Of a DNA stretch of 64,000 nucleotides, positions 20,371-32,011 are shown piece by piece; the stretch's first letter is position 1, and each line of letters starts with the position of its first letter. The notes under the pieces were generated by a model. It did no database searches, had not been told where the DNA came from, and was given only the letters and a program-made list of their open reading frames with translations. The translations under genes and the position numbers were made by a program. The stretch is taken from contig JAVSML010025228.1 in the NCBI GenBank assembly GCA_038503035.1, forward strand, positions 100,941 to 164,940. The letters are read 5' to 3'. This DNA comes from Crocodylus rhombifer. Taxonomy: Eukaryota; Chordata; Crocodylia; Crocodylidae.

Positions 20371-20663
20371 CAGTGATACTAGAACTTTTTAGACCTAAGG
20401 TACCCCTTGGAAATGCCAGTTCTTACTTTTTTCACAATTTTTTTTTACTGCAGGAAAATTATATTAATTCTTCGGTTGCAAAAAAAACTCAGAAAGACCA
20501 CAGCAGGTCAGAAATGTTTTTTGTCGCTATTTGAAATCCCTGGGCTTATCTTATGAATCATGTGCACATCTAACAGTGCTAATATTGTGTGGTACCCTGA
20601 AGTACCCTTCAAAGGATCTCAAGGAACCCCAGAGTGCTATGGCACCCTAGTTAAGGATCCCTG
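20371..20663. mobile_element. hAT-type MITE, Charlie-like
   Basis: The ends are CAGTGATACTAGAAC and, in reverse complement, CAGGGATCCTTAACT. Flanks CATTAGAC and CTCTAGAC agree at 6 of 8 positions, a decayed 8-bp duplication. The interior (TTGAAATCCCTGGGCTTATC, TGTGCACATCTAACAGTG) is shared with the copy at 54044-54349. Confidence 0.65.
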
Positions 20664-20679
20664 CTCTAGACACTGCAGG

Positions 20680-22190
20680 AAAATGAAAAAACACATCCAA
20701 GAAAGTTTCTGGTGCACTAGAGCTAGACAAGGTCTTCATCAGCGCAGAAGTGGGAGCTGCTTGCCCCTAATCATAACAACAAAAGGAGCAGGATCCATGT
20801 TACTCCAAAAGCAAGGCAGTAGCATTGTTCTCCACTAAAAAAGAAAGAAAAAATTCCTGTAGCAACATTAGCCCCACCAGGCACAAACAGGAAGGAACCT
20901 GACCCAGCAATTCCTAAGCTGTCATCCTGAGGGATGGCCCCATTCTTCCCTGGCTCAATAAAAGCAGAGTGTAGTAAGCCTCACTCCACAGAGCCATAAG
21001 CATCATGTCCTTTAAGATGCACCAGACAGTGGGAGATCTTCAATTACATTTCTGAGAACAAAAGAACCAAACTTCAGGATCTGCACCCTCAGCTCCCAAA
21101 AACCAGCTCTGCTGCTGGAAGTTCAGCCTCCGGGTTGGGGCAGTAGAAACTGTCTGGTAGGAATGCTTCAGAATCACAACCCCAGTGGGTTTGTCTGACA
21201 AAAGAAAACAATGTCCTGTTGAAAAGTCTAAAAATGTATGATATTAATTGTTCAGGGCAAGGTTTACAGCATGGAGACTGATTCTCCTCCATAGTAGGTT
21301 TATCCCACTGCCACTCCCTGGATTCCAGGAAGCTTTTTCCCAGTTTACACTACTATCAGCCAGAGGGGGTGCAGGTACCCCTGATTCTCAAGCTGCAACA
21401 TCCACTAATCCATGATCACTTCAGCATTTAACACACTACCTCTCCTCTTTGATAGGCATGCCTTTAGACAGAGGAAATATGCTCTCGCACATGTTTGTTT
21501 AAGCTCCCTCCTCCTTTCCTATTACTATGATTGCTTTATGTCACGTTACACTGGGATGGTTTCTAAGTTTGCGCGTAACAACTTGATCACCAGTGACTGG
21601 GTGCAAGCCCTGAGGGCAGCATATAAATGGGGGTTGGGGGGTGGGCATGCACTTTGGATCAGGTGTCCGTGGACAGCTGTTTGCTAATTACCTAAGCTAT
21701 GGTTAGATAACGGGGTTTGTCAGATCTCCGGCCATCATCACCAGTTGGAGATTGGACTCTACTCATCTAAGCTGTATAGTCATCCTTTTACAACCAGCAT
21801 GGCCTGTGGACTGTTGTGCCTCCAAGGCATCATCAAGCTTTCCATCAGCATCACTATTCCCACCTAGATCTAGCCTGCATGGCCAATATGCCAAAAAATA
21901 TTTAGATGCAGAGGATCCTCACTGTTCTGTGCACAGACACATGCACAGGTGAGGGCCTTGGGAGCTTAGCAATAACTCTGGATGTCAACAGGAGGAGGAG
22001 CACCAGAAGTAACTATTAGCTACTGCACCATCAGGTCCTGCCGGCACCTGGAGAATTATTGAAACACATGTCTGTCCTTTTGACAGGTAGCTCTTTAGCA
22101 AAGGAAACACTTAATTGCCTACCTCCCTTTGAGAATATGGACTTAACTCCCATTGAATCTTATGTCATTTCAGTGGATTTCAAATGGAAG
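20680..22190. other. Intergenic, no feature recognised
   Basis: Short scattered open frames only, with no motif or splice support. Confidence 0.4.
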
Positions 22191-22194
22191 TTAA

Positions 22195-22471
22195 GGGCAC
22201 CTATACACGTGCTGGACATCTGCTCCGACACATGCTAATTAGCAGACTCAATTAATTAGCATGCTCCAGCAGCCTCTATGTTGCATCTATTCAGTGTCCC
22301 TGTGCTTCAAAATGGTGGCAGGGGCACTTAAAGTTAGTTGAACATGCATTAAAGTGCCTCTCCCACCATTTTGAAGCACAGGACACCGAATATGTGATGC
22401 TGTGGGGTGCTTTAATTAAAGCAGCTCTAGGGGTGCTCCCCCTCCATCCCAGAGCACATGTGAAGATGCCC
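22195..22471. mobile_element. 277-bp MITE with TAA flanks
   Basis: The left end GGGCACCTATACACGTGC pairs with the right end, whose reverse complement is GGGCATCTTCACATGTGC (14 of 18 identical). TAA flanks both sides (22192-22194 and 22472-22474), as for Harbinger-type insertion. The interior has a second, inner inverted repeat, TGCTTCAAAATGGTGG against CCACCATTTTGAAGCA, which is nearly the whole middle of the element. Copies at 11092, 16453 and 24540 define the family. Confidence 0.75.
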
Positions 22472-22474
22472 TAA

Positions 22475-24260
22475 GTGCCTAAATACCTTTGAGGATGTGG
22501 GCCTTGAAGACCTATGGTGCAATTTGCTGATCACCTTCCACTCCTACTGGCCTTACTGGAACCTGAGGATGCTCAGTATTTAATGAGATTGAATCCTTCC
22601 TTAAGCAGCTGATGTTTCTCATTTGATCAGCCTCCAAATGATGAATGATCATGTCATGAGTAAGCCAAGAAGCTCACAGATGATGTTTTCTTCTGCACAT
22701 ATTCTAGGATGCAGTGGGGAAAGGCAGTAAAGCACTCAGTTACAGTACCATAACTATGTGGGCTAATATGCATTAGGCCCGGAGAGAGAGTTAGATGAGC
22801 TATGGGGCTGCTCTAATTTATAGCAGCCCCAGAATTTTCACATGGCCTGAAGTAGCTTGTATGCTACACAAAATGCATCAGAGTGGGGTAGGAGACAGGC
22901 AGGATGCTTTAACTTACCCCCAAACCAGGAGGAGGAAGTAGTTTATGCAGGAGCTAACTGTTTTGTATCTCTGTCAGCTAAGAGCTGCCACTCACCCACT
23001 TATCTCTGACTATATTCTGGGTTCTTTTTGTAATGCAGGCATCATTTGGGAATTGGGTCACATAAAATAATCAGCTTATTGATTCTGAACTTTAGCGTGT
23101 GCTTTGGTAGTAGGCCAAATTATCCTTTCTTTGCACAACTGGGAAAAATCATGCAAAGTCCAAGTGACTCCTTTAAGATTCCTCTAGAAAGGAGCCCAGC
23201 CAGCTAAGTTTTCCTGCTTGGTAACTAAAAATGGCTAACCCTTTGCTCATACACTACAAAATGATACCTGGTAGTCCTCCATTTCACCCTGAAACCACTG
23301 ACCCCTCATAAGCACAACAAAATTAAAACAAAAATAACCTGTGCAAGTGAAATATACCCAGAGCAGCAAACTGAAACTACAGGATGATTTCAAGGAGAGT
23401 CAGGGAGTGGATATGTAAAGTGAGGGATTACAGCAGGAGACTTGACCCTGACACTGGTTACTGAGCCAGTAAGACATCCAGGACACCTTAACAATAGATA
23501 GTATGCATAGTATTGAGACTCTTCCTTTCTTCTACAGGCACAGCACTAACCCAGTCCTGCATTTTGCTAGTGCATCCAACTGAAACTGGGTTCACTGTCC
23601 TGCATTACAAATACATACAGATTTCTGCACTCCTGAGACCATGTGTCACAACAGTCTCAAACACATTTCACTGAGCATGAATTGACTTCAATAGTTCTAT
23701 TGCATAGTGCCTCTATATTATCATGGCTGGCCAAACACTGACCTGAGGCTAAAAAATTGGTATTGGAGACATTTACATATGAAATCAGTCTTAACCTAGG
23801 CTCTGTGGCCTGCATTTGCAGAACTCTACTGTGCAAGAACAGTGGATCTGTTGTCTGCCTTCCCTAAAGCATGGATTCCTTACAGACCATATGATTCTCT
23901 CTAAACACTGCTTGTTTTTAGAAAAAGGCATATCAAGATAGTTACTGTGGCCTTATGCCAGCATAACCAAAATCAGAAACAGAATTGGGCCCACTGTCTC
24001 TCTTCTTGCAGGATCTTCAAAGAAAATGCAGGCTATTTGCCATTCATCAGATTATAATAAATGACTATTTGGATTTCTCTTCTTTTACCTAGCAGTGATA
24101 GTAATGATCCCATTCTGCATCAGCTATTCAATATTCACCTCTTTTTAAAATCTTTCAGTCATCCAGTCAGAAGCAGAAGTAATGTTGTGTGACTAATCAC
24201 ATTCCATAAATTACAAATGGCCACAAAATGGTTTGAGAACGATGGGTCAAACCTGTGGAG
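22475..24260. other. Intergenic, no feature recognised
   Basis: No gene or transposon signature could be assigned in this stretch. Confidence 0.4.
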
Positions 24261-24264
24261 AGAA

Positions 24265-24365
24265 ATGGTTCAGGCGACAGAACACTGGCCTAGGACTTAG
24301 GAAACTGGAGACAATTCCCTGCTCTGCCACAGACATCTGGGTGCCCTTGGGCAAGTCCCTGAAGG
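24265..24365 (+). mobile_element. MIR-type SINE fragment
   Basis: The order GGTTCAGGCGACAGAACACTGG (tRNA-like box region), then CCCTGCTCTGCCACAGACAT, then GTGCCCTTGGGCAAGTCCCT matches the MIR/CORE-SINE layout, where CTCTGCCACT and TGACCTTGGGCAAGTCAC are landmark strings. It is old and diverged. Confidence 0.75.
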
Positions 24366-24539
24366 TGGAATCTTACTTCACTTTACATACCTAAATGACA
24401 GTTCCCAGCTGCACAAGTGCCAAAAAAAGCTCCGGCAAAATAGGATCTCCCTTACAAGGTGGAGAAGGATGACACCTCTACAGACACCAGTGTCCACATG
24501 GCAACTGAGGAGTTTAGATTTGCATCACCTAGGGCACCT

Positions 24540-24625
24540 ATACACATGCCCAGTGCCTGTTCCAACATGCTCTAATTAGAATGTGTCAGAGCAGACTCAA
24601 TTAATCAAAGGCTCCAACACACTGG
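24540..24625. mobile_element. MITE fragment cut by a CR1
   Basis: GGGCACCTATACACATGCCC and CTCTAATTAGAATGTG..CAGACTCAATTAATC match the left third of the 22195 family. The sequence stops where CR1 sequence begins at about 24630, so the CR1 either inserted into it or replaced its right part. Confidence 0.6.
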
Positions 24626-24629
24626 GTGG

Positions 24630-27185
24630 GTGACCTGGAGAAAAAGCAAGCAGGAGAGGGCAACAGGGGAGCTGTTTTCATATTTCCTGAGAAATCAGAG
24701 CAAATCAACTAGTTACCTTAGGTGTCTGTACATGAATGCACAGAGCCTGGGAAACAAGCAGGAAGAACTGGAAGTCCTTGCACAGTCAAGGAACTATGAC
24801 ATGATTGGACTAACAGAGACTTGGTGAGATAGCTCACATGACTGGAACACTGTCAAGGATGGATATAAACTGCTCAGGAAGGATGGGCCTGGCAGAAGGG
24901 GAGTTGCAATTTATGTAAAAGAGCTGAATGATTGTTTAGAGCTCCAGTATGAAACTGGAGATAGACCTGTTGAAGTCTGTGGGTTAGGGTCAGAGGGGAA
25001 AGCAACAAGAGTGATGATGTGGTGGGGGCCTGCTATAGACCACCAGACCAGGAGGAAATGGTGGATGAGGCTTTTTTCAAACAGCTAGCAGAAGTTTCCC
25101 AATTACAAACCCTGGTTCTTATGGGAGACTTCAATCACCCTGACATCTGCTGGGAGGGTGCTAGGGACAACTTCCTGGTACAAGTACTGGAGCGACCAAT
25201 TAGGGACCATGTTCTTCATGACCTGCTGCTCACAACAGGAAAAAATTGGTGGGGAATGTAGTAGTAGTTGGCAACTTGTGCAGCAGTGGCCATGAGATGA
25301 TTGAGTTCAGGATCCTGAGGAAAGGAAGAATGGAGAACATCAGAGTAAAGACCCTGGACTTCAGAAAAGCAGACTTCAACTCACTCACGTAACACATGGG
25401 CAGGATCCCCTGGGAAGCCAGTCTGAGGGGGAGAGGAGTCCAGGAGAGCTAGCTGTAGTTTAAAGAAACCTTACTGAGGGCACAGGAACAAACCATCCCA
25501 ATGTGCAGGAAGACTGGCAAGTGTGGCAGAAGACCAGTTTGGCTTGACAGGGAACTCTTCAGTAAACTAAATCACAAAATGGATAAGAAGTGGAAACCTA
25601 GACAAACAACTAGGGAGGTGTATAAAAGCACTGCTTCGGCATGCAGGGATGAAGTCAGGAAGGCCAAAGAGTAATTGGAGTTGGTTAAGGACTATTTAGA
25701 AAAACTGGAGGTGTACAAGTCTGTGGGACTGAATGGGAAGCACCTAAGGGTGTTGGCTGATGTGACTGCAGAGCCACTGCCCTTCATCCTGGAAAACCCA
25801 TGGCAATCAGGAGAGGTGACAGATGACAGGAGGAAAGCAAACATAGTACCCATATGAAAGGGAAAAAAGAGTATCTAGGGAACTGCAGACCAGTTGGGCT
25901 TACCTCAGTCCCTAGAAAAATCATGGAGCAGATCTTCAAGGAAACCATTTCTCAGTGCCTGAAGGAGAAGAAGGTGATTAACAACAGTCAGCATGGATTC
26001 ACCAAGCGCAACTCATGCCTGACCAACATGATTACCTTCTATGATGAGGTGACTGGCTCTGTGGCTACGAGGAGACCAGTGGATGTCATATACCTTGATT
26101 TTAACAAGGCTTTTGGTACTCTCTCCCACAGCATTCTTGTAGGCAAGCTAAGGAAGTACAGGTGGCCTGAATGGACTGTAAAGTGGATAGAAAACTGGCA
26201 GGATCATGAGACCGAAAGGGTAGTAATCAATGGCCCTATGTCTAGTTGGCAGCTGGTATCCAGTGGAGTGCCCCTGGGGTTAGTCCTGGGGCCAGTTTTG
26301 TCCAATGTCTTCATCAATGACCTGGGAGATGACATAGAGTGCACCCTCTGCAAGTTTCCAGATGACATCAAAGTAAGGAAGTACTAGATATGCTGGAGGG
26401 AAGGGCTAGGATTCTGAGTGACCTAGAAAAATTGGTGGATTGGCCCAAGGGAATCTCATGAGGTTGAACAAGGGTCCTGCACTTAGGACAGAACAATCCC
26501 ATGCACCAGTACAGGCTGGGGGCTGACCGGTTGGGCAGCAGCTCTGCAGAAGAGTATCTGGGGGGTTACAGTGGACAATACGCTGAATATGAGCCCTTGT
26601 GTGCAAAGTGTGCCCTTGTTGCAAAGAAAGCTAATAGCATTCTGAGCTGCATTGGTAAGAGTGTTGCCAGCAGCCCAAGGGAAGTAATTTTTCCCCTCTA
26701 TTCAGCACTGGTGAAGCCACGCCTGAAGTACTGTGTCTGGTTTTGGGTCCCATGCTACACAAAGGATGTGGATGAATTGGAGAGAGTCCAGCAGGGAGCA
26801 ACAAAAATGGTGAGGGGCCTGGGGCACATGACTTATGAGGAGAGGCTGTGGGGAACAAGGCTTATTTAGTTGGGAGAAGAGAAGACTGAAAGGAGATTTA
26901 ATAGCAGCCTTCAACTACCTGAAGGTGGGGTTCAAAAGAGGATGGAGCTAAACTGTTGTTAGTGGTGGTAGGTGACAGAACAGGAAGCACTGGTCTCAAG
27001 TTGCAGCGAGGGAAGTTTAAGTTCGATATTAGGAAGAATTCTCTCACTAGGAAGGTAGTAAAGCACTGGAACAGGTTACCCAGAGAGGTTGTGGACTCTC
27101 CATCCTTGGAAGTTTCTAAGACCTAGCTAGACAAAGCTTTGGCTGGGATGATCTAGTTGGTCCTGCTTTGAGGAAGGGGTTGGAC
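24630..27185 (+). mobile_element. CR1 LINE, longest copy in the window
   Basis: About 2.55 kb of ORF2 and 3' sequence, from the start of the endonuclease to just before the usual 3' terminus. It ends at about 27185 after TGGACTAGATCA, without the final GGAAGGGACCT-type block or the terminal repeat. The 3' tail has therefore been lost or replaced by the unrelated sequence beginning TAGGCGACAGTGCACC. ORF1 is absent. Confidence 0.9.
24650..26870 (+). pseudogene. CR1 ORF2 remnant: endonuclease and reverse transcriptase
   Basis: In order: an APE-type endonuclease with YMNAQSLGNKQEELE, MIGLTETW and LVLMGDFNHPDICWEG (24720-25150); a linker ([25 protein letters not shown]); then RT motifs VIYLDFNKAFGTLSHSILV, SSGVPLGLVLGPVLSNVFIN and FPDDIKV (the family has FADDTK); and the C-terminal KPRLKYCVWFWVP. 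Stops and frameshifts are scattered (TGA directly after LTETW at 24825, others near 25260, 25440 and 25856), so no protein is made. In an active element these domains nick DNA and copy the RNA at the nick. Confidence 0.85.
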
Positions 27186-27189
27186 TAGA

Positions 27190-27440
27190 TCATAGGCGAC
27201 AGTGCACCCCCTGAGACGGACCATGCACCACCCAGGAAATGCCAGCTGTGAAACTGGAAGTGCCCACAGAAGTGCACTTCCGGTTTCGCTGCTGGTGATT
27301 TCAGACTCGGCAATTGGCTGCTGGGAGACCCCCCCTCACAGTTGACGATTGGTTGCTGGGGGACTCCCCCCCGCCCCCGATTGGTGATCTGGTACCCCCC
27401 TGAGACTCAACAGCAACTCTTCCCTGACTGATCCCCCTAA
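27190..27440. repeat. Short diverged tandem units next to the CR1 end
   Basis: Two or three imperfect units around GGCAATTGGCTGCTGGGAGA, CGATTGGTTGCTGGGGGACT and CGATTGGTGATCTGG are each followed by a C-rich run. Origin unknown. Confidence 0.45.
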
Positions 27441-27444
27441 GTGT

Positions 27445-28750
27445 TACTTGCTAGCCTGCACGCAGGTTAGGGAGGAGGAACCAACCTGCCCTGTACTGTC
27501 CGCTGAAGTGAGGCAAGAGCAGCTTTGGCATTCCTCCCGCCCCTTGGTGAATGGGATAGGCGGGAAGGTGTTGCTGAGCATGGAGGGAAAAGGAGGACTG
27601 CCCAGAGGTGGTGGAGTGTGGGGGGTAAAGATTCTTACCCAATTCAAGCACTTAAAAAAAGTGCCTTGCTGCATCACCTAGTTCCCAGGTACTCCTGCAG
27701 TATAGTCTGCCCATCTCAGTGGGGGTGGAAGAAGCTGAGAGCCTGCAGCCCCCGGTCACTCGTGAATTGGACAGTCCTGCTCTTTCTTCCTTCCTTCTCA
27801 TGTCCTTATCCTGAGTCGTGACTAGGTATTTAGCAGAATTCGCAGATTTGTTTGAATCTGATATGGCTGCACCTTGAGTGCTTCTGTTATGGCTTCAGCC
27901 CTGCTCTAAGGTTAGGCCTTACCCAGATCTTTGTCCAGCCTTCTTCTTTACATGCCAGAGAGAGAGCACTGAAAATGCAGTTGCTGAGCAGGGTTCATCA
28001 TGAGCCCAGAGAAATGGCAACTGACAAAGAACAAAAGGCAGAAGCAGCTGTTTTCACATTAGCCTGTTTCTTGACAGGCCAGGGCCTGCAACTGGGCTTT
28101 TGTTAGAGAAAGTCAGGGACCTGCTAATACTAATGAGGAATTTAATTGCCATTAAGTCCCCTTCTGGCTATTCAAGCTGGTGCATGACTGGGGGGCAATG
28201 CATCTTCTTGTTCTTTCTAGTGCCGTGAATTGGCCCACACACAGAAAGGAACAAGTGAGACATCCTCCCCAATCTCTTTTGCACCTCCTCCCCCCTGCCC
28301 CACAGATAACTACTCTGCCTTTTCAAGTAATTTGTCCATGATGTGTGAGGGCCCTTACCTTTTCTCTCTTTCCTAAGAAGTGATGAAGGGCAGGATTCCT
28401 GGGGCACTGAGATTTGGCAGGGGAACCCTGTACAAAAGTACCTCCTTGAGATTTGGTAAAACACTTACTGTCCCTGTGGTGTTCTAGTTGTACTCTTGTG
28501 CAGTACTTCAGTATGCCGGCCCCTCTGCCTCCCCCCTTCCCCACGCTCTGAAAAACAGAGATCATACTAGCAGAATCCAAATCCCAAATTCCTCCAGGGC
28601 ACCTGATTTGAACTGAGTCCAATAGCCCTGGTTTGGTCTCTCCAGTAAGAGTTCCTATAAGAATTAGGCCATATGTAAGGTACATCTTTCATACACAGCC
28701 CCACATACAAATAACACCACCTCTTATCCCTCTCCTTCATGCACATGCCC
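27445..28750. other. Intergenic, no feature recognised
   Basis: Short frames on both strands have no motifs. None is supported as a gene. Confidence 0.4.
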
Positions 28751-28758
28751 ATGCTTCT

Positions 28759-28798
<40 letters not shown>
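28759..28798. repeat. (CA)n microsatellite
   Basis: About 19 CA units without interruption, with shorter CA runs at 28818-28828 and 28883-28892. The open frames here are repeat translations. Confidence 0.97.
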
Positions 28799-28800
<2 letters not shown>

Positions 28801-28894
28801 TAGAGATACGTCTCTTCACACACACACATCCTTCCTTCTTGCATACAGAGTCCTTCCAGTCTTACACGCACAGTTCTCCCCCCCACACACACAC

Positions 28895-30010
28895 TCCTCT
28901 CTTTCTTCTTTTACACAAGTGGGCACACTCAGACACATTATACAACCCAACAGTGCAACAAGGGCAGAAGGGAGGTGGTAAGTCAAGGGTGAAAAAATAA
29001 CAAAGGCCACTGTTTGTGGCCTAGCCACTGCCTTGTGTCACCACTGTGCAGGGCAAAAAACTGCCAAGCTATGCCTCTGTTACAACCCAACAAGGGGTAT
29101 GTCTGCATAGCAAAATGTGGCACTGTGACAGCTCTGCATGAGCCAGGTTGGGTACCAGACACTGAACAGCCACATCAGTGTAATACCCTGCCCAGGTTAA
29201 ATTTCTGTTTCTCTGGAACACTATGCTAATATTAACTAGCTTGAACATCTTTTTTGTGACCTGCCTGGTGTCATTTACATGTACCCTAGAAAGAAAGGTG
29301 CAATCTGGCCATGTTAGGTAAAACACAAAAACTAACTAATGCAGGACAAAAACACATGAAAATCACCCAATACTTACTTCAATCAGCTAGCACACTTTAA
29401 AAGTACAGCTACTTTGTCCACATTTGTATTCTACCACAGTATCCTTTTTTTCCCCTAGTGATGAAAGAAAGGCCTTACTCAAACAACAGGAGCTGTAGAA
29501 TAAACCCACAGTCTTTGCCTCAAGATATACAAACATGGCAAAGTGCCTGTGGTTACAATAAGCAGCCCATCGCTTTATAGTCATACCAGCCTTGAGCAAG
29601 CAAAAGGGGGAATGCATTTGTGAGTGTGTATTTGGTTGTATTAACTAAATATGCACTTGAGCTGTCAGGAGATACAATTATATAGCTTTGGTGCATAATT
29701 CCAGTGTTGTGGGTTTCAGTCAGGTGTGCCTTGCCTTTAGCAAAAGTAACAGAAATTTAATTAAGCTCTTTGCATATGAGATTTTTTATCAATTAAGTTT
29801 ATCCTCATGTTGGTTGAAAATTTGGAGGGCTTTATTACAGCTTGGATTCAGTTTGACAGTACATAGCCAAGAGGCTTTTAGCATCATTAAAAAAAATTCC
29901 TCGAATAATTCATTCAATAAATCTAAGGAAGATAGGTCCTCTCCACTGAGAGCTTACTATATGCTGCCTTAACCCTGTGAGAAACAGCAGTATAAGATGA
30001 CTCAGATGTG
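28895..30010. other. Intergenic, no feature recognised
   Basis: No gene or transposon end identified. The part at 29690-29960 is AT-rich and has no repeat signature. Confidence 0.4.
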
Positions 30011-30116
30011 ACACAAGGGCCTTGTCTACCTGTTCATTAATGTGCTTTTCCAAATGCTCATTAAAATGTAATACCTCCAGTGTAAGGTACTAAATAAATG
30101 TGCATAAGGCTATCCG

Positions 30117-31117
30117 TGTGGCAGAAGGCCACCTCTGTTTCTCCCCAAAAACTGCTCTGTGACAATTTGGTTAGGATGGGCCCAGCAGAGGATACACACC
30201 TTACCCTATCTCTTTAGGTAACCTGAGCTGGATACATCCTGAGGGAGGGGGGAAACCTGCTCCCTCTGCCTACGTGATTGGCATCACATACCTGGGTGAA
30301 GGGCTTGCTCCCTGGGGAGCTAGGAACTACCAGTCTGCCCAGCAACTAGTGATGCATTTCAAATTGGTTGGCTGACAGCCAACAGGTGCTGGCCTCCATT
30401 GGACCAGGTAAACGAGGTCATGAGGGCTATATAAGTTAAGGACTGCCCAGGAGAAAGGGGCAGGAGCCGTGAGGAAGACTCAGAGAGAGAGAAGAGCTGA
30501 ACTATCTGAAACTTGGCGTCTGTCTCAAAACTCATGATCAAGGAACGGCCTGCCTCCAGAGGGAATCTCCACCTGCCTCTGGATGATACTTATGAGAAAG
30601 CTACTTGAGATCTAACTAGATATATAGTTTGCAGTAACTCAGATGCATGATCAAAGGCTACCCAGCCATGCCAGTTTGCTCTGTGGGATTTCTCTGATAT
30701 TGCTCTACCCTGTACCCTATTCCAACCCTACCCCTTGTAACCAATAAAGTTCTCCTTTGTACTTAGTGTGGGAGACCTGTTGGGAGTGGGTCTAGATTAT
30801 GCCTCGGGGCCCCTTGGGTTTGGCCAACTAAGGGAGACCACTACTTGTGCTTCTGACAGAGGGAAGCATCCCAAGTTCTTGAAGTGAATCAAGTACCCTC
30901 GAGGGCTACTAGGCCTATGTTTCCCAGGGTATGCAGAGCCAGAATCAAGACCAGCCTTGGGTGGTGGCAGTGGAACCCCCAGGCTAGTGGGTGTGCTCCA
31001 GGAAGGGGGTTGGCCAGACGTGAGGTGCTCCCAGGGAGGCACTCAGAGCCTGGAAGGTGGTTGGGTGCAGGGAGGTGGGTGGCTCAACACAGGAGTGCCC
31101 CCTACTAGCCCGCCACA
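30117..31117 (+). mobile_element. Solo LTR, about 1 kb
   Basis: It starts TGTGGCAGAAGG and ends CCCGCCACA, giving the short inverted TG..CA ends of a retroviral-type LTR. Inside are a TATA box (GGCTATATAAG, near 30427), a GC-rich transcript start region, and AATAAA at about 30742 followed by a GT-rich tract, so U3, R and U5 appear in the right order on the + strand. The flanks ATCCG and GTCCT share only three of five bases, so the target duplication is decayed. No internal viral genes are present, as expected after LTR-LTR recombination. Confidence 0.75.
30427..30437 (+). promoter_or_regulatory. TATA box of the solo LTR
   Basis: CTATATAAG lies about 315 bases before the LTR's AATAAA, a normal U3/R arrangement. 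It could still act as a promoter, though nothing downstream suggests a gene. Confidence 0.6.
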
Positions 31118-31278
31118 GTCCTAATGTGCAGTAACAAAAACACATGCTTTTTTAGTGACACTTAATGCACAATAGCTTATTTTACTGCACATCAGTATCA
31201 GCACTTTTTTTACATAACATTTTAATATGCAGTAAAATAGGCTACTGTGTATTAAAGCACATGTGTAGACGTGACCAA

Positions 31279-31325
31279 GGAGTCAGAAGTCCTACATTCT
31301 ATGCTCAGTTTGGCTACAAAGGAAG
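31279..31325 (+). mobile_element. Possible MIR-type SINE scrap
   Basis: GGAGTCAGAAGTCCTACATTC followed by TATGCTCAGTTTGGCTAC resembles the GGAGTCAGGAG..CTGGGTTCTATTCCCAGCTCTGCC part of MIR elements. Very short. Confidence 0.35.
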
Positions 31326-31376
31326 AGTGAGATTATCATTGCATCAAATACCAAATCCCTTTAATTAATTTATATA

Positions 31377-32009
31377 CAGGCATACCTCGTTTTATTGTGC
31401 TTTGCTTTATTGCGCTTCGCAGATATTGCGTGTTTTACAGATTGAAGGTTTGTGGCATCCCTGCGTCGAGCAAGTCTATCGGCACCATTTTTCCAACAGC
31501 ATTTGCTCACTTCGTGTCTCTGTGTCACATTTTGGTAATTCTCCAACTGACTCCAATTTTGAAAAAAGTTCTACTGTGGGTAAAATGCTATCAAACAGCA
31601 TTGCATGCTACAGAGAAATCTTTCGTGAAAGGAAGAGTCAATCGATACAGTAAACTTCATTATTGTCTTATTTTAAGAAATTGCCACAGCCACCCCAACC
31701 TTCAGCAACCACCACTCTGATCAGTCAGCAGCCATCAACATCAAGGCAAGACCCTCCGCCAGCAAAAAGATTACGACTTGCTGAAGGCTCAGATGATAGT
31801 TGGCATTTTTTAGCAATAAAGTATTTTTTAATTAAGGTATGTACATTGGTTTTTTAGACATAATGCTATTGCACACTTAATAGACTACAGTATAGTGTAA
31901 GACTACAGTATAGTGTAAACCAAAAAATTCGTGTGACTCGCTTTATTGCGATATTCACTTTATTGCGGTGGTCTGGAACCGAACCCGCAATATCTCTGAG
32001 GTATGCCTG
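31377..32009. mobile_element. Tigger1-like (Tc1/mariner-type) non-autonomous element
   Basis: The 633-bp element has matching ends CAGGCATACCTC (left) and CAGGCATACCTC (reverse complement of the right), directly flanked by TA on both sides (31375-31376 and 32010-32011), the exact signature of the mariner/pogo superfamily. The left end continues TTTATTGCGCTTCGCAGATA, and the right part holds TTTATTGCGATATTCAC and GGTCTGGAACCGAACCCGC. As I remember the mammalian Tigger1 family, these strings and the middle block (31680-31870) are nearly identical to it. The middle is an internal deletion that joins the 5' leader to the end of the transposase-coding and 3' part, so no transposase is encoded. The copy looks young, with complete ends and few disruptions. 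Confidence 0.9.
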
Positions 32010-32011
32010 TA

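Larger units (their letters stand above)
30017..31276. mobile_element. MITE split by an LTR
   Basis: The left end GGGCCTTGTCTACCTGTTCA and the right end (reverse complement GGTCACGTCTACACATGTGC) are diverged inverted repeats. The two halves (30017-30116 and 31118-31276) share ATTAATGTGC / TTAAAGCACA-type subterminal sequence. The 1001-bp LTR lies between them, so the MITE is the older insertion. Confidence 0.6.

Noticed and set aside
28739..28981. His/Thr-repeat frame over the (CA)n tract
   Set aside because: Direct translation of a microsatellite.
30744..31117. Host gene transcribed from the LTR at 30117
   Set aside because: No downstream exon with matching splice signals could be identified.
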